A DNA stretch of 64,000 nucleotides from Paenibacillus_D tarimensis_A (GTDB lineage: Bacteria > Bacillota > Bacilli > Paenibacillales > Paenibacillaceae), in the NCBI GenBank assembly GCA_041281825.1, contig CP166298.1, forward strand, positions 124,001 to 188,000, given 5' to 3'. The notes beneath the pieces were generated by a model that did no database searches, was not told where the DNA came from, and was given only the letters and a program-made list of their open reading frames with translations. Below are positions 25,143 to 33,820 of the stretch, one piece after another. How positions within the stretch are numbered: the first letter of the stretch is position 1; each line of letters begins with the position of its first letter. The position numbers and the translations under genes are program-made.

Positions 25143-25919
25143 CTAAGACTTTACGGAAGCGAACATTTTACTGCCGCGCGGCTGCTTGCCCCGGTCGTCC
25201 GGTTCTAATGTGATGCCGATTTCATCAAAAGCGAGCTGCTCCGTAGCGATTGGCATCGCCATTACACCGATCCCTTGCTCATTCACCCGGAATGTTCCGG
25301 CATTTCTCCTTTCTCCGTCCTGGAGCAGCCAGACCTGGTAAGCCTGTGTATCGGTTGTAGCCGGAGCCCCGAATAGATAGACGACAAATTGCTTGCTTTG
25401 TCCGTTATCGACGATACAAGCTACCCCATAGGATCTCGATGAGGTATCCTCGGTTAACCGGCTCAGCTGGACTAACCGTTCAATCTGAGCTGCAGGAACA
25501 TTAATGGCTTGTTCAAGGGGGATTGGTGCGTCTACCCGCTGACGATACAGCTGGAAATTCCATATAGTTCCTATTGTAAAAAAAGCGGCGACCAGCGCAA
25601 CGGACACCAGCGGCTTCCATCGCCGGAAGTTGTTGCGTCTCTTCGCGAATACCGCTTCGGGTACTCTATTGTCATGACCGGAGTCGGCAGCCAAGACGGC
25701 ATCCATCACTTGTTTTTTCAAATCATGCGGCGGTTCGATCCGTTCCATATCTGCGGGAAGCGCCTCCCATACAATACGCAGTTCATCGATCTCGTTACGG
25801 CAGCCGGCACAGCCGGGAAGATGACGCTCGAATGCCGATTTCTGTTCATCCGAACATACGCCGGACACATAGTCCAAACATAAGTCGCATACCGATGTCC
25901 GTTCGTTGTCCTGCATCAT
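25143..25919 (-). CDS. Zinc-finger anti-sigma factor, RskA type
   Basis: A 258-residue membrane protein that would hold the adjacent ECF sigma factor inactive. The N-terminal zinc-binding anti-sigma domain shows CDLCLDYVSG and FERHLPGCAGC (His-x3-Cys-x2-Cys). One transmembrane helix lies at about 95-113 (LVSVALVAAFFTIGTIW). The external C-terminal domain is of anti-sigma-K (RskA) type (YQVWLLQDGERRNAGTFRV). It overlaps the sigma gene by ATGA. Release probably requires an envelope signal. Confidence 0.88.
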   Translation of the reverse strand: MMQDNERTSVCDLCLDYVSGVCSDEQKSAFERHLPGCAGCRNEIDELRIVWEALPADMERIEPPHDLKKQVMDAVLAADSGHDNRVPEAVFAKRRNNFRRWKPLVSVALVAAFFTIGTIWNFQLYRQRVDAPIPLEQAINVPAAQIERLVQLSRLTEDTSSRSYGVACIVDNGQSKQFVVYLFGAPATTDTQAYQVWLLQDGERRNAGTFRVNEQGIGVMAMPIATEQLAFDEIGITLEPDDRGKQPRGSKMFASVKS

Positions 25920-26485
25920 ATTCCCTCCCCTTCCGCCCGCAGATGTCTGCGCAATATTTTCAAAGTCTGGTGCAGCCGGTTTTTTACCGTTCCAAGCGGC
26001 TGATTATAGATGTCGGCCAATTCGCTTAAGCTGTATCCCTGCCAATAAAAGTGCTCCAGCAGCATGATCTGCTGCTTGGATAAATGATTATACGCGCTGC
26101 GGATCTGTTCTTTTAGCGTTTCCTTTAGTATACGGTCTTCCGGGGATGCATTAAGCTCATCCGGAATCCGTTCCATTTCTTCCTTTTCAAGTGCCACTGA
26201 ATTATTTTCCCGTCGTTCTTTCCGGATCCAATCGATGGTTATATTGCGTGTGATTGTGAGCAGCCAGCTTGTAAACCGCCCTTTATCGGGGTTATAACCC
26301 GATTCTGTCGTCCACAATCGCAGGAATACCGATTGAACGATATCTCTGGCCGACGATTCGTCCTTCAGCGCTTTCATCGCAAATGAATAGATGAGCGTCG
26401 CATACCGGTCGTATAAAATGTCGAGGGCCATGTGCTGCTTTAGTTTAATGAGCTGCATCAGTTCATAATCGGTAAGATTGCGCAT
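25916..26485 (-). CDS. ECF sigma factor, SigK-like
   Basis: 189 residues from ATG 26485, which has GGAGG about 8 bases upstream. Earlier starts would put this site inside the gene. Region 2 shows ALDILYDRYATLIYSFAM and DIVQSVFLRLWTTESGYNPD, followed by FTSWLLTITRNITIDWIR. Region 4 ends with YSLSELADIYNQPLGTVKNR. It forms a unit with the overlapping RskA-type anti-sigma gene. Upstream on the same strand are two cupredoxin genes, which may be its targets or partners. Confidence 0.9.
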   Translation of the reverse strand: MRNLTDYELMQLIKLKQHMALDILYDRYATLIYSFAMKALKDESSARDIVQSVFLRLWTTESGYNPDKGRFTSWLLTITRNITIDWIRKERRENNSVALEKEEMERIPDELNASPEDRILKETLKEQIRSAYNHLSKQQIMLLEHFYWQGYSLSELADIYNQPLGTVKNRLHQTLKILRRHLRAEGEGI

Positions 26486-26574
26486 ACCAGAGCCTCCAGG
26501 GCAAGCGAAGTTAAGTTCAATCTTATCAAAAAAAGAAGAAACCGCCAATATAAACGGTTTCTCGAGGTCTGAAA

Positions 26575-27366
26575 TTAATCGGCTGTAACGGTAATCGTTC
26601 CTTTCATTGCAGGATGAGGCAGACAGAAGTAGCTGAACGTCCCTTCCTTGGCGAACGTAATTTCCTTGGACTTGTCTTGGCCGAGCATGCCGGTATCGAA
26701 AGAATCGTCATCCGCAGTAGCACTATGCCCGACCGCATCCTTATTGATAAACGTAACGCTGTCTCCCGCTTTGATCGTCAGTTCGCTTGGGGAAAATGCA
26801 AAATCTGCGATTTCTACAATGTGAACCTGGGCCGCAGGACCGGAATCGGCGGTGCTCGCTGGAACCGGCTCCGGGGCCGGAGCAGGGGCAGGAGCAGGAG
26901 CGGAATTCGTTGTCTCCACCGGTTTGACGTCATCGGTTTTCACGGGTGCTTGCTCTTCCTGCTTTGTGGGTTCGGGCTGCGGCGCTGCAGGTTCTTTCTT
27001 CTCTACCGCCTTATCTTCTGCGGGAGCTTTATTATCCTCGTTTGCTTTCCCGCTGTCTGCATCTTTAGAAGTATGATTGGATGTATGGCTTTGCTCGGCT
27101 TGTCCGGTATCATCGTGCTCAGCGGCGGAAGGAGTATCCTCCTCTTGAATAGGCTCTGCTTCGGCCGCTTCGTTTGACGTTGATTTTACTTCCCCGGTTT
27201 CTTCTGTCGATGCTTCTTGATTTGCCGCTTGATCGGCCTCCGCTGTTGAAGCCTCACGATCCGGCTGTGTCGCCGGAGCGGCATCCTCATTCGAGCCGCA
27301 TGCGGCAAGCACAAACAGACATAACAACATACAACAGAGAAAAATTGTATTGCGTAATTTATTCAT
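26575..27366 (-). CDS. Cupredoxin-domain lipoprotein
   Basis: A 263-residue lipoprotein (lipobox VLAAC near 23). A long low-complexity linker (about 28-178) is rich in Glu, Ala, Pro and Thr, with an Ala-Pro repeat. The C-terminal plastocyanin-like domain (about 180-263) has the copper ligands in DAVGHSATADD (His) and SYFCLPHPAMKGTI (Cys, His, Met). A type-1 copper electron carrier at the membrane surface is the likely role. It lies 15 bases after the larger cupredoxin gene. Confidence 0.85.
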   Translation of the reverse strand: MNKLRNTIFLCCMLLCLFVLAACGSNEDAAPATQPDREASTAEADQAANQEASTEETGEVKSTSNEAAEAEPIQEEDTPSAAEHDDTGQAEQSHTSNHTSKDADSGKANEDNKAPAEDKAVEKKEPAAPQPEPTKQEEQAPVKTDDVKPVETTNSAPAPAPAPAPEPVPASTADSGPAAQVHIVEIADFAFSPSELTIKAGDSVTFINKDAVGHSATADDDSFDTGMLGQDKSKEITFAKEGTFSYFCLPHPAMKGTITVTAD

Positions 27367-27381
27367 TCCTTATACCTCGGT

Positions 27382-28644
27382 TCATTTTACGATGATTTGT
27401 CCGGTCATAAACCGTTTATGCGGCTCGCAGAAATAATCGTACGTTCCTTCCTTGTCGAACGTTACCGTAAAGGATTCGCCCTTGGCCAGAAGAGGGGTTT
27501 CAAAAGAGCCGTCAACCGCGACGGCATTGTGCGCCATGTCGTCATGATTGGTGAACACGACCTTGGAGCCCGCTTCGATCGTCAACGGCTCCGTGCCGAA
27601 TGAAAAGTCCTTAATATCGACATTGTACGTTTTTACCTCCGGCTCGGTCGGTTCGGCAGGTACTCCGGCAGTGATCGGATCGATCTCCGCATTCGCCGCG
27701 AACCACACGCCGCCCACTCCCTGGCCGTTGACATCCCCTGGAGCCTTATCCTGGATAAAGTAATATAACGGCCAGCCTTTATAAGTCGTCTGCATCGAGC
27801 CGTCTTCACGCGTGATGGCCGAGAAATCATCTTTATTCAATTTGCCTGGGACCTGCAAATGCTCCGCATAGAAGATCGGCCAATTGACCAAACAATTGCC
27901 CTGGCAGGAATTCAGATCGTCCGCATCCTTCGTGAAGATGTATAGTGTGCGGCCTTCGCTGTCAGTGAAGAAAGTGCCAACCTTGTCATCGCTCCACAGG
28001 ATAATTTTGCCGTCCGGGAGCGAGGCCGATTCCGGAATGATGCCGTTCGATTTAAGGACGGTGAACAGCATGCCGCCTGATTTCGTTTCGACGTTCAACG
28101 CTTCCACGAGTGCAGTTGCGATATGCGCATTCGTCAGAGAGGAAGTGCCGGAAATTTCCCGCAATCCTTTCATCTCCGCAAATTTCTCCGTTTCGGCATA
28201 AGCAAAATCTTCCCCTGAACGGTAGCCTGCAATTTCCAGCAGCACTTTATAGAGCTGTTGGGAACTGATTTCTTCCTGCGGATTGAAGCGACCGTTGCCT
28301 ATGCCTGACCAGCCGAGCTCCGGATGTTCTTTCAAGTAGGCCAAAATAGCCTGATTACTCTTGCCTACTTTACCTGCATCCGAGAAATTGCTTTTACCGG
28401 AATGAGACATGGCTTCGTCAACAAGTCCTTGCAAGCGAAGCGAAATAATAGCGGCCTGGATCCTCGTCGATTTCTTGGCCAGATAGGCGGCATCGACGCC
28501 GTTTCCGTCACCAAGCAGCAGACCGAGCTCGGCAGCGGTTTCCGCATCTGTCTTGACTGCGGAATGAGCCGCTGCGAAGGCTGAGAGAGGGAGCGTGCAC
28601 AATACTGCGATCATGAGCACAATTGCTAATCTTTTTACTGACAT
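27382..28644 (-). CDS. Secreted cupredoxin with COG4315-type repeat domain
   Basis: A 420-residue secreted protein: signal peptide (about 1-26, ending SAFAAAHS), a helical segment of SLH-like character (about 30-200), and a COG4315-type module (about 215-330; FTDSEGRTLYIFTKDADDLN, SCQGNCLVNWPIF, YKGWPLYYF). A C-terminal cupredoxin domain (about 340-420) carries ligands in DDMAHNAVA and YDYFCEPHKRFMTGQ. The COG4315 module is often found in extracytoplasmic redox proteins. It probably works with the next lipoprotein in periplasm-like electron transfer or copper handling. Confidence 0.8.
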   Translation of the reverse strand: MSVKRLAIVLMIAVLCTLPLSAFAAAHSAVKTDAETAAELGLLLGDGNGVDAAYLAKKSTRIQAAIISLRLQGLVDEAMSHSGKSNFSDAGKVGKSNQAILAYLKEHPELGWSGIGNGRFNPQEEISSQQLYKVLLEIAGYRSGEDFAYAETEKFAEMKGLREISGTSSLTNAHIATALVEALNVETKSGGMLFTVLKSNGIIPESASLPDGKIILWSDDKVGTFFTDSEGRTLYIFTKDADDLNSCQGNCLVNWPIFYAEHLQVPGKLNKDDFSAITREDGSMQTTYKGWPLYYFIQDKAPGDVNGQGVGGVWFAANAEIDPITAGVPAEPTEPEVKTYNVDIKDFSFGTEPLTIEAGSKVVFTNHDDMAHNAVAVDGSFETPLLAKGESFTVTFDKEGTYDYFCEPHKRFMTGQIIVK

Positions 28645-28675
28645 TAGAATACCTCCTTAGGGTCTTTTAGCATTG

Positions 28676-28730
28676 CATAGGGATCTTTGAGAGGAGCTCA
28701 AAGTCTCATCGCATCTCAAAGTCTCTCTGC
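28676..28730. repeat. Dispersed repeat family A, copy 2
   Basis: One unit CATAGGGATCTTTGAG-AGGAGCTCAAAGTCTC, then one TCTCAAAGTCTCTCTGC unit. It is the shortest of the three copies and lies between the cupredoxin and HD-GYP genes. Confidence 0.9.
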
Positions 28731-28799
28731 TAAAATAATTTGTATCGTAGGAGATAACGAACGTTTGGGCCAATCGGTTTGAAGAAAACGGAAAATTTT

Positions 28800-30371
28800 T
28801 CATTCCGGTGCAGGATAGCTGTCCGCATAGGCGGAACGTATGTTAAGGATTCCATCCAAATGGTCCAAAAAGAGGTCAACCAGCTTCGGATCAAAATGCC
28901 GGCCGCGTTCCGAGCGAAGCAAGCTGAGACAGTCCTCGAGCGGCCAAGCTTTCTTATAGACCCGTTCGCTGCTGATTGCATCGAACACATCGGCAATGGT
29001 GGTAATTCGGGAGTAAATATGGATTTCCTCCCCTTTCAGTCCGTTCGGATAGCCCGAACCGTCGTATTTCTCGTGGTGCTGAAGCGCAATGGTCGCAGCG
29101 GTCTGAATAATCTCCTTTTGCGAATGATTCAGCATGCCGTAGCCTAGAAGCGTATGCTTCTTCATCAGCTCGTACTCTTCGGCCGTCAGTTTGCCCGGTT
29201 TGTTCAGCACCGAATCGGGAATGCCGACTTTGCCGACATCGTGCATCGGCGATGCCAGGCGCAGCAGCTCGGCCTCCTCTTCCGGCAAACCCGCCTTAAG
29301 CGCCAGCAGCTTCGAATATTCCGCGACCCGTTTCACATGATTTCCGGTTTCATTAGAGCGGTTTTCAACAATTTCCCCCAATGTATAAATAATTTCTTTT
29401 TGCGTGTTTTCCATTTCGGCATTCAGGTACATATTTTCGAAAGCAACCGACACATTGGAGCAGTAGATTTCGATCAGATAGCGGTCCCATTCGCTCAGGC
29501 GGCTGTTGCCCCTTAAGTAGATGACGTTCTCAGAGCCGAACTTGCTCTGAAAGAAGACAACGAAATGAGTATCGTTAAATGAGCTGGTCTTATACTCGAA
29601 CGCGTGCTCGATTTCCTGCAATACGTCTGCAGGAATGACATTGCGTGCCGGTTCGTTGACCAGGGCGGAATATTCCCCGGTTGCGGCCATGATGATAATA
29701 TCCTTTTCGCCTTTGGTAGCTGCGAGACTGCTGACACTGCCGACATGGAGCGCATTTTGATGCAAATTAAGAATACTTGTGAGCTGCGTGAGCACACCGG
29801 AAGAAAATTTCCCGAGCGATTGCAGCTCGAACAGCCTTGGCGAGGATTTGATGATCTCCTCCAGACCTTTCTTGTTTTTCTCGATCACGGTAATATCCCG
29901 GTAAGCCCGGAGCGCCGATACGAATAAAGTGAACAGCTTCTGGCTGGTCAGCTCCGTCTTTTCTTTATAATCGTTAATATCATATTCGAGAATAACCGTT
30001 TTCTCGGGCGCTTGTCCCGGCTGACCGGTACGCAGCATAATGCGGATGCTGCTGTTGTGCAATTTATTTCGGATATATTCGACAAGCTGCAGGCCGGAAT
30101 CTTCTTCTTCCATCACGACATCAAGCAAAATAAATGCGGCGTCCGGATGAAGCGGCAGCAGCTCGCGAGCCTCTTTGGCGGAATAAGCGCTGATAAACTC
30201 GAGTCCTTTCCCGTCAAACTCGAAATCGTTCATCACCAGCTTCGTGACCTGATGAATTTCTTTGTCGTCGTCGACAATAAGGACCTTCCAGACGTCAGTG
30301 TGTGTGTCCGTTCCGGCGGCGTCTTCTTCGGCGAAAATAAGTTCGTCGTCTTCAAGCAGATTGTAGTTCAT
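28800..30371 (-). CDS. Response regulator with HD-GYP domain (DUF3369 type)
   Basis: A 523-residue regulator. Receiver domain at about 25-150 (VLIVDDDKEIHQVTKLVM; phospho-acceptor Asp in AAFILLDVVMEEEDSG). A DUF3369-type middle domain lies at about 170-320. The HD-GYP domain at about 325-515 shows HVKRVAEYSKLLALKAG, MHDVGKVGIPD and HHEKYDGSGYPNGLKG. HD-GYP domains hydrolyse cyclic di-GMP, so the signal of the upstream kinase probably changes the level of that second messenger. It overlaps the kinase gene by 20 bases. Confidence 0.92.
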   Translation of the reverse strand: MNYNLLEDDELIFAEEDAAGTDTHTDVWKVLIVDDDKEIHQVTKLVMNDFEFDGKGLEFISAYSAKEARELLPLHPDAAFILLDVVMEEEDSGLQLVEYIRNKLHNSSIRIMLRTGQPGQAPEKTVILEYDINDYKEKTELTSQKLFTLFVSALRAYRDITVIEKNKKGLEEIIKSSPRLFELQSLGKFSSGVLTQLTSILNLHQNALHVGSVSSLAATKGEKDIIIMAATGEYSALVNEPARNVIPADVLQEIEHAFEYKTSSFNDTHFVVFFQSKFGSENVIYLRGNSRLSEWDRYLIEIYCSNVSVAFENMYLNAEMENTQKEIIYTLGEIVENRSNETGNHVKRVAEYSKLLALKAGLPEEEAELLRLASPMHDVGKVGIPDSVLNKPGKLTAEEYELMKKHTLLGYGMLNHSQKEIIQTAATIALQHHEKYDGSGYPNGLKGEEIHIYSRITTIADVFDAISSERVYKKAWPLEDCLSLLRSERGRHFDPKLVDLFLDHLDGILNIRSAYADSYPAPE

Positions 30372-31890
30372 GCGCTTCCTCCTGTAAGAACGGAAATTCC
30401 ATAATAAATACCGTGCCTCGGCCCGGCGAGCTAAAAGCTTTAATCGCCCCGCCTAATTGCCGGGTGACGAGATTATAAACAATGTTCATGCCGAGTCCCG
30501 ATCCTCCATTGCTGCGGTTCGTCGTGAAGAACGGATCGAATATTTTGTCCAACACCTCATCCGGCATACCTTTGCCGTCGTCGGCGTACCGGATGATAAA
30601 CCTGTCCTTAGCGCTCTCGATGCGGATCAGCATATAACCCTCGTCTTCGGGACGGTAGGCATGAAAGAGAGAATTCATAACAAGGTTCGTGACGATCTGG
30701 GAGACGGCTCCCGGATAAGTATAGACCTCCAAAGTGCGGTCGCCGAGTACAACCGCTTGCTGCCTTGTTTTCTTGATAGTCGGCTGCAGGCTGCGCAGCG
30801 TATCTTCTATATAGTCAACGATAAGGAAGGAACGCTTCGATTCGTTTGCCTGATCTACGGATACTTGCTTAAAGCTCTTGACCAGCTCGGCGGCGCGCTC
30901 CAGATTGGAATGGACGATCCGGACGCTTTCCAGCGAAGACGCAATGAAGCTTTCCAGATCGGACTTCCTCATGCGGCCTTGCCCGTATAACCCGGCAAAT
31001 TCCTTCACGCGCTCTTCCAAATACGATATTGCGGTAACGCCTATGCCGATCGGCGTATTGATTTCATGCGCGACGCCGGCGACCAGCCTGCCGAGCGCGG
31101 ACATTTTCTCCGCTTGCACCAGTTGTTCCTGTGTCGATTGCAGGATGATCAGCGCTTGCTGCAGCTCCTCGTACCTTTGGTCCAGCTTTTCAACCATATC
31201 GTTAAATGCATCTGCGACTTCAGTGATTTCCGATGAGGCGCGCATCTCAACCTTATGCCGGCGTGCTCCCAACTGGACGGCGACCGCTGCTTGACGCAGT
31301 TTGTATAACGGCTTGATGATGATCCTTTGCAGCACAAACCAAAAAATAATCAGAAAAGCCGCGCTGCACAAGAGGGCAATGACAATGGCTGTTTTTACCT
31401 TTTGGCCAATGAGCACTTCTTCTCTGCTTGCATTGAGCACAAGCTCAACGACACCGACGGTTGCGCCGTCCTCAAACAGCGGAGCCATCAAACGAACGGG
31501 CGATAAACCGTCCCTGGCGGGCTGCCTTTGGACAAATGCTTTGCTCTCCGTAAGCGTCCGCTCTACATAATCGGGGGAGTCGGTTCCCAGCTTGGAACGG
31601 TCGGTGGATGCATGAATTTTGCCGTCGATTTTGTGCAACGTCAGATCCAGCACATTGCTGTCCCTTAGCTGGATATAGTCGAACATTTGTTGAACGTCGT
31701 AAATCGAATGCGATTCCTCGTATCGGGCGTTGATCGCCGTTGAGATGCCTGTAAGCTGGCTAAACATCGTTTGGCGCACCGATTGCTGAAGATCCAGCCC
31801 GTGGAACGTGACGATCAAACCGGTCATTATAACTGTAATGAAAGAAACGGCGACGATCAGCTTGAGTTGAATGCTGAAGGACCGGAACAT
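30352..31890 (-). CDS. Sensor histidine kinase
   Basis: 512 residues from ATG 31890, which has AAAGGAGG 6 bases upstream. TM1 is at about 8-28, an extracytoplasmic sensor domain at about 29-160, TM2 at about 163-185, then a HAMP linker. A coiled coil leads to the H-box (VAGVAHEINTPIGIG), then N-box (TNLVMNSLFHAYR), and G-boxes (YADDGKGMPDEVLDKIFDPF, GSGLGMNIVYNLV). It should phosphorylate the HD-GYP regulator encoded just downstream. Confidence 0.9.
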   Translation of the reverse strand: MFRSFSIQLKLIVAVSFITVIMTGLIVTFHGLDLQQSVRQTMFSQLTGISTAINARYEESHSIYDVQQMFDYIQLRDSNVLDLTLHKIDGKIHASTDRSKLGTDSPDYVERTLTESKAFVQRQPARDGLSPVRLMAPLFEDGATVGVVELVLNASREEVLIGQKVKTAIVIALLCSAAFLIIFWFVLQRIIIKPLYKLRQAAVAVQLGARRHKVEMRASSEITEVADAFNDMVEKLDQRYEELQQALIILQSTQEQLVQAEKMSALGRLVAGVAHEINTPIGIGVTAISYLEERVKEFAGLYGQGRMRKSDLESFIASSLESVRIVHSNLERAAELVKSFKQVSVDQANESKRSFLIVDYIEDTLRSLQPTIKKTRQQAVVLGDRTLEVYTYPGAVSQIVTNLVMNSLFHAYRPEDEGYMLIRIESAKDRFIIRYADDGKGMPDEVLDKIFDPFFTTNRSNGGSGLGMNIVYNLVTRQLGGAIKAFSSPGRGTVFIMEFPFLQEEAHELQSA

Positions 31891-31903
31891 GATTGACCTC
31901 CTT

Positions 31904-32299
31904 TCATTTGATTTCGAATTCGGTTTGCTTGAAAACGCCATAAGGCGTATGGTCGTTGTTATGCAGCGACACCTTTACCTTGTGCTTGCCGGGTTGCAGA
32001 TTATCGATCAGATATTTGTGGCTGCTGACGGCAATTTTCTCCCCATCGTCAACATAGAGATGTATATGCCCTTCTCCGTGCTTGCGTTTCATGCCGATAT
32101 GTTCCTCAGATATGATCAGATCGGTCGTCACGAAGATAGTCGCGCTGCTGCCGGTCGTCTCAATCCGTACTTCGAGGGTCGGTTTCTCCCCCGTTTCCGC
32201 GGGCTTCGGCATTTCCAGCTCGGTCATCACATTGTTGCTGCAGCCCGCGAATAAAATGGCAGCGGCAATTAAGGCAACTGGCAAGTAACATTTCTTCAT
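31904..32299 (-). CDS. Hypothetical lipoprotein in the two-component operon
   Basis: 131 residues from ATG 32299. It has a signal and lipobox (PVALIAAAILFAGC), then a beta-rich domain with GEGHIHLYVDDGEKI near the middle and KHKVKVSLHNNDHTPYGVFK at the end. The His-x-His-x-Tyr-Val pattern occurs in small periplasmic domains with metal or ligand roles (YtkA/FixH-like folds), but I cannot name the family. GGGGGC-type ribosome site. It ends 13 bases before the kinase start, so it is a candidate signal-sensing partner of that kinase. Confidence 0.65.
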   Translation of the reverse strand: MKKCYLPVALIAAAILFAGCSNNVMTELEMPKPAETGEKPTLEVRIETTGSSATIFVTTDLIISEEHIGMKRKHGEGHIHLYVDDGEKIAVSSHKYLIDNLQPGKHKVKVSLHNNDHTPYGVFKQTEFEIK

Positions 32300-32489
32300 A
32301 TGAAGCCCCCTTCGTTGAATCGTCCTGTGGACCCTGTACTTGCCTTTCTTACGGATATCCGGAGAGCTAAGCCAGTGGGTCCTTCGTAGCAAAAAAAGAT
32401 TAGAATCCAGTCGCTTTTGGCATATTTTGTCGATTCTTAGTTCATTATATCACGCAAAGGCGGGAAAAAAATAGTAATCTTGTTGATTT

Positions 32490-32755
32490 CATAGTGCTCC
32501 GGATGGCCGTGCGCTTCCATTGTTTTTCATCAGCTCTGCTCATCGCAAGTCCCGCAGGGACGAGTAGGCGTAAGCTGAGCCTTGTGCTTTGCGCAGAAAG
32601 ATCAGCGTGTCCCTCAGGGATGGAGCGCAGTTTCCTCGTATCTTCATCGTTGCTGCAGCCGGGCTCTTACCGAGGGTTTACTTTCGGGTGTCCAGAGGGC
32701 GGGGAGCCCTTGGGGTCCCCCTTCTAGGGGGATTTAGGGGGTATAAGAATTTCTG
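32490..32755. other. GC-rich non-coding block with clustered short palindromes
   Basis: It contains GTCCCGCAGGGAC, GTCCCTCAGGGA, GGGGAGCCCTTGGGGTCCCC and CCCCCTTCTAGGGGG, a dense set of short G/C palindromes. Short open frames here lack ribosome sites. The composition differs from the AT-rich DNA on both sides. It may be a repeat element or a structured transcript; I recognise none. The wider 32300-32780 gap shows nothing else. Confidence 0.4.
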
Positions 32756-32779
32756 AACTTTCCTATAAGAAAACGAATA

Positions 32780-32808
32780 TTGACGTCTCCAACACCATGT
32801 CATATTAT
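32780..32808 (+). promoter_or_regulatory. Consensus promoter of the small peptide gene
   Basis: TTGACG (32780-32785), exactly 17 bases, TATTAT (32803-32808). The predicted transcript has a leader of about 85 bases before the ATG at 32901. Confidence 0.75.
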
Positions 32809-32900
32809 ATAACATATAAACGAAATCGATAATAGCTGCGTTATAAAAGGGAACATCAAAATTCAATAATAATAACTTTACAATATGAGGAGTGGTAAAT

Positions 32901-33038
32901 ATGAAAATCCTGTTTTCCGTGGTTGGGTTTTTCTTTTCGGCAAGTCACAGTCTGGTAGGTAACGATTGTGCGAGTACGCTGAACGAAGCCTTCGAGGGCA
33001 ATGAATATTATTGGAATCGCGGAGTGGCTGCCGTATAG
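32901..33038 (+). CDS. Candidate 45-residue secreted or membrane peptide
   Basis: ATG 32901 has GAGGAGTGG 6 bases upstream. The peptide begins MKILFSVVGFFFSASHSLVG, a short basic-hydrophobic segment like a signal peptide, then NDCASTLNEAFEGNEYYW and NRGVAAV, with a single cysteine. It is a complete isolated transcription unit: consensus promoter, leader, ribosome site, frame, perfect terminator. No receptor (Rap/RNPP) or modification enzyme lies beside it. It could be a signalling-peptide precursor, a small toxin or a bacteriocin-like peptide; I recognise no family. Confidence 0.6.
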   Translation: MKILFSVVGFFFSASHSLVGNDCASTLNEAFEGNEYYWNRGVAAV

Positions 33039-33070
33039 GCGGTGCTGCCATGGTTGATTCACGACATATA

Positions 33071-33096
33071 AAGCTGCCCCGGGGCAGCTTTTTTTT
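33071..33096 (+). terminator. Intrinsic terminator of the small peptide gene
   Basis: AAGCTGCCCC and GGGGCAGCTT form a perfect 10-bp palindrome followed by six T, 32 bases after the peptide stop. Confidence 0.9.
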
Positions 33097-33152
33097 CTGC
33101 AATAAAGTCAATTAGAATATGTATGTAACAAAATATAACGCCATTATGTATT

Positions 33153-33413
33153 CTAATTCGCCGGAGGAGAATCTTTACGCATCCTTAGTGAGGGTTCGGA
33201 GATGAGCTTCGTTTCCGCTGTGGGAGGAGCAGACATCGTACGGTTGTAACATTTTGTGCTCTCGTATGAGGATGAATTCGGAATTAATTCGTTCTCTAGG
33301 GGCGCCCGCGATTCCACAGGCCGAAGGTTTTTGATTTTCCATTGTTCGAATTTCGCAGTATCGATACCTAATTGTGTGATAAGCTGCAAGGCGCACAATG
33401 TTTTTTGACTCAT
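33153..33413 (-). CDS. Hypothetical 86-residue protein
   Basis: A small polar protein without membrane segments (MSQKTLCALQLITQLGIDTA at its start, proline- and serine-rich at its end). GGGGAG lies 6 bases upstream of the ATG, the main support for translation. No family recognised. A terminator-like hairpin lies 27 bases upstream on the same strand, so it would be read only by antitermination or from a promoter in between. Confidence 0.35.
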   Translation of the reverse strand: MSQKTLCALQLITQLGIDTAKFEQWKIKNLRPVESRAPLENELIPNSSSYESTKCYNRTMSAPPTAETKLISEPSLRMRKDSPPAN

Positions 33414-33439
33414 TGGAATCTCCCCGTCTCTATGAAATT

Positions 33440-33471
33440 AAAAAAACCATCCACGACAAATCGCGGATGGT
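33440..33471 (-). terminator. Intrinsic terminator (minus strand)
   Basis: ACCATCC (33446-33452) and GGATGGT (33465-33471) form the stem; the A7 at 33440-33446 is a T-run on the minus strand. No convincing gene ends just upstream. A 17-codon frame at 33493-33546 (MGALIPILYLGTWIRWS) lies directly before it but has no ribosome site. Nothing else is supported between 33472 and 33780. Confidence 0.65.
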
Positions 33472-33788
33472 CGGTTGCACTACTAGCTCCACCGAATCCA
33501 AGTGCCCAAATAAAGAATCGGTATCAAAGCTCCCATATCAATAATTGTATGTTCTGTAAGAGATAGTGTAAATGGGGGGAAAAAGAAGAATACACACTAT
33601 TTAAAGCGAAATCTGTCGAATCATCGCAAAAATATGTAAACCCTGGGGAAGGAGAAGGTGAATGAACTGAAAATAACGAGTATAATGGACTCGTATTCAC
33701 TCGCGGAAGGAAGTTCGGAGGCGGAGATGGACAAGGCGGCGGGCGGCCGCAAGGCATAATGGGAATGCCTGGGGTGCGAATTTCAAAT

Positions 33789-33820
33789 TAAAAGAGCTGC
33801 CGACGCAGCTCCTTTTGTTT
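33789..33820. terminator. Bidirectional terminator after the FusB-like gene
   Basis: AGCTGC (33795-33800) CGAC GCAGCT (33805-33810), with AAAAG before and CTTTTGTTTT after. It lies at the 3' end of the minus-strand FusB-like gene. Confidence 0.65.

Noticed and set aside
33524..33757. A 77-codon minus-strand frame rich in proline and serine
   Set aside because: No ribosome site and biased composition; it is opposite a GA-rich stretch.
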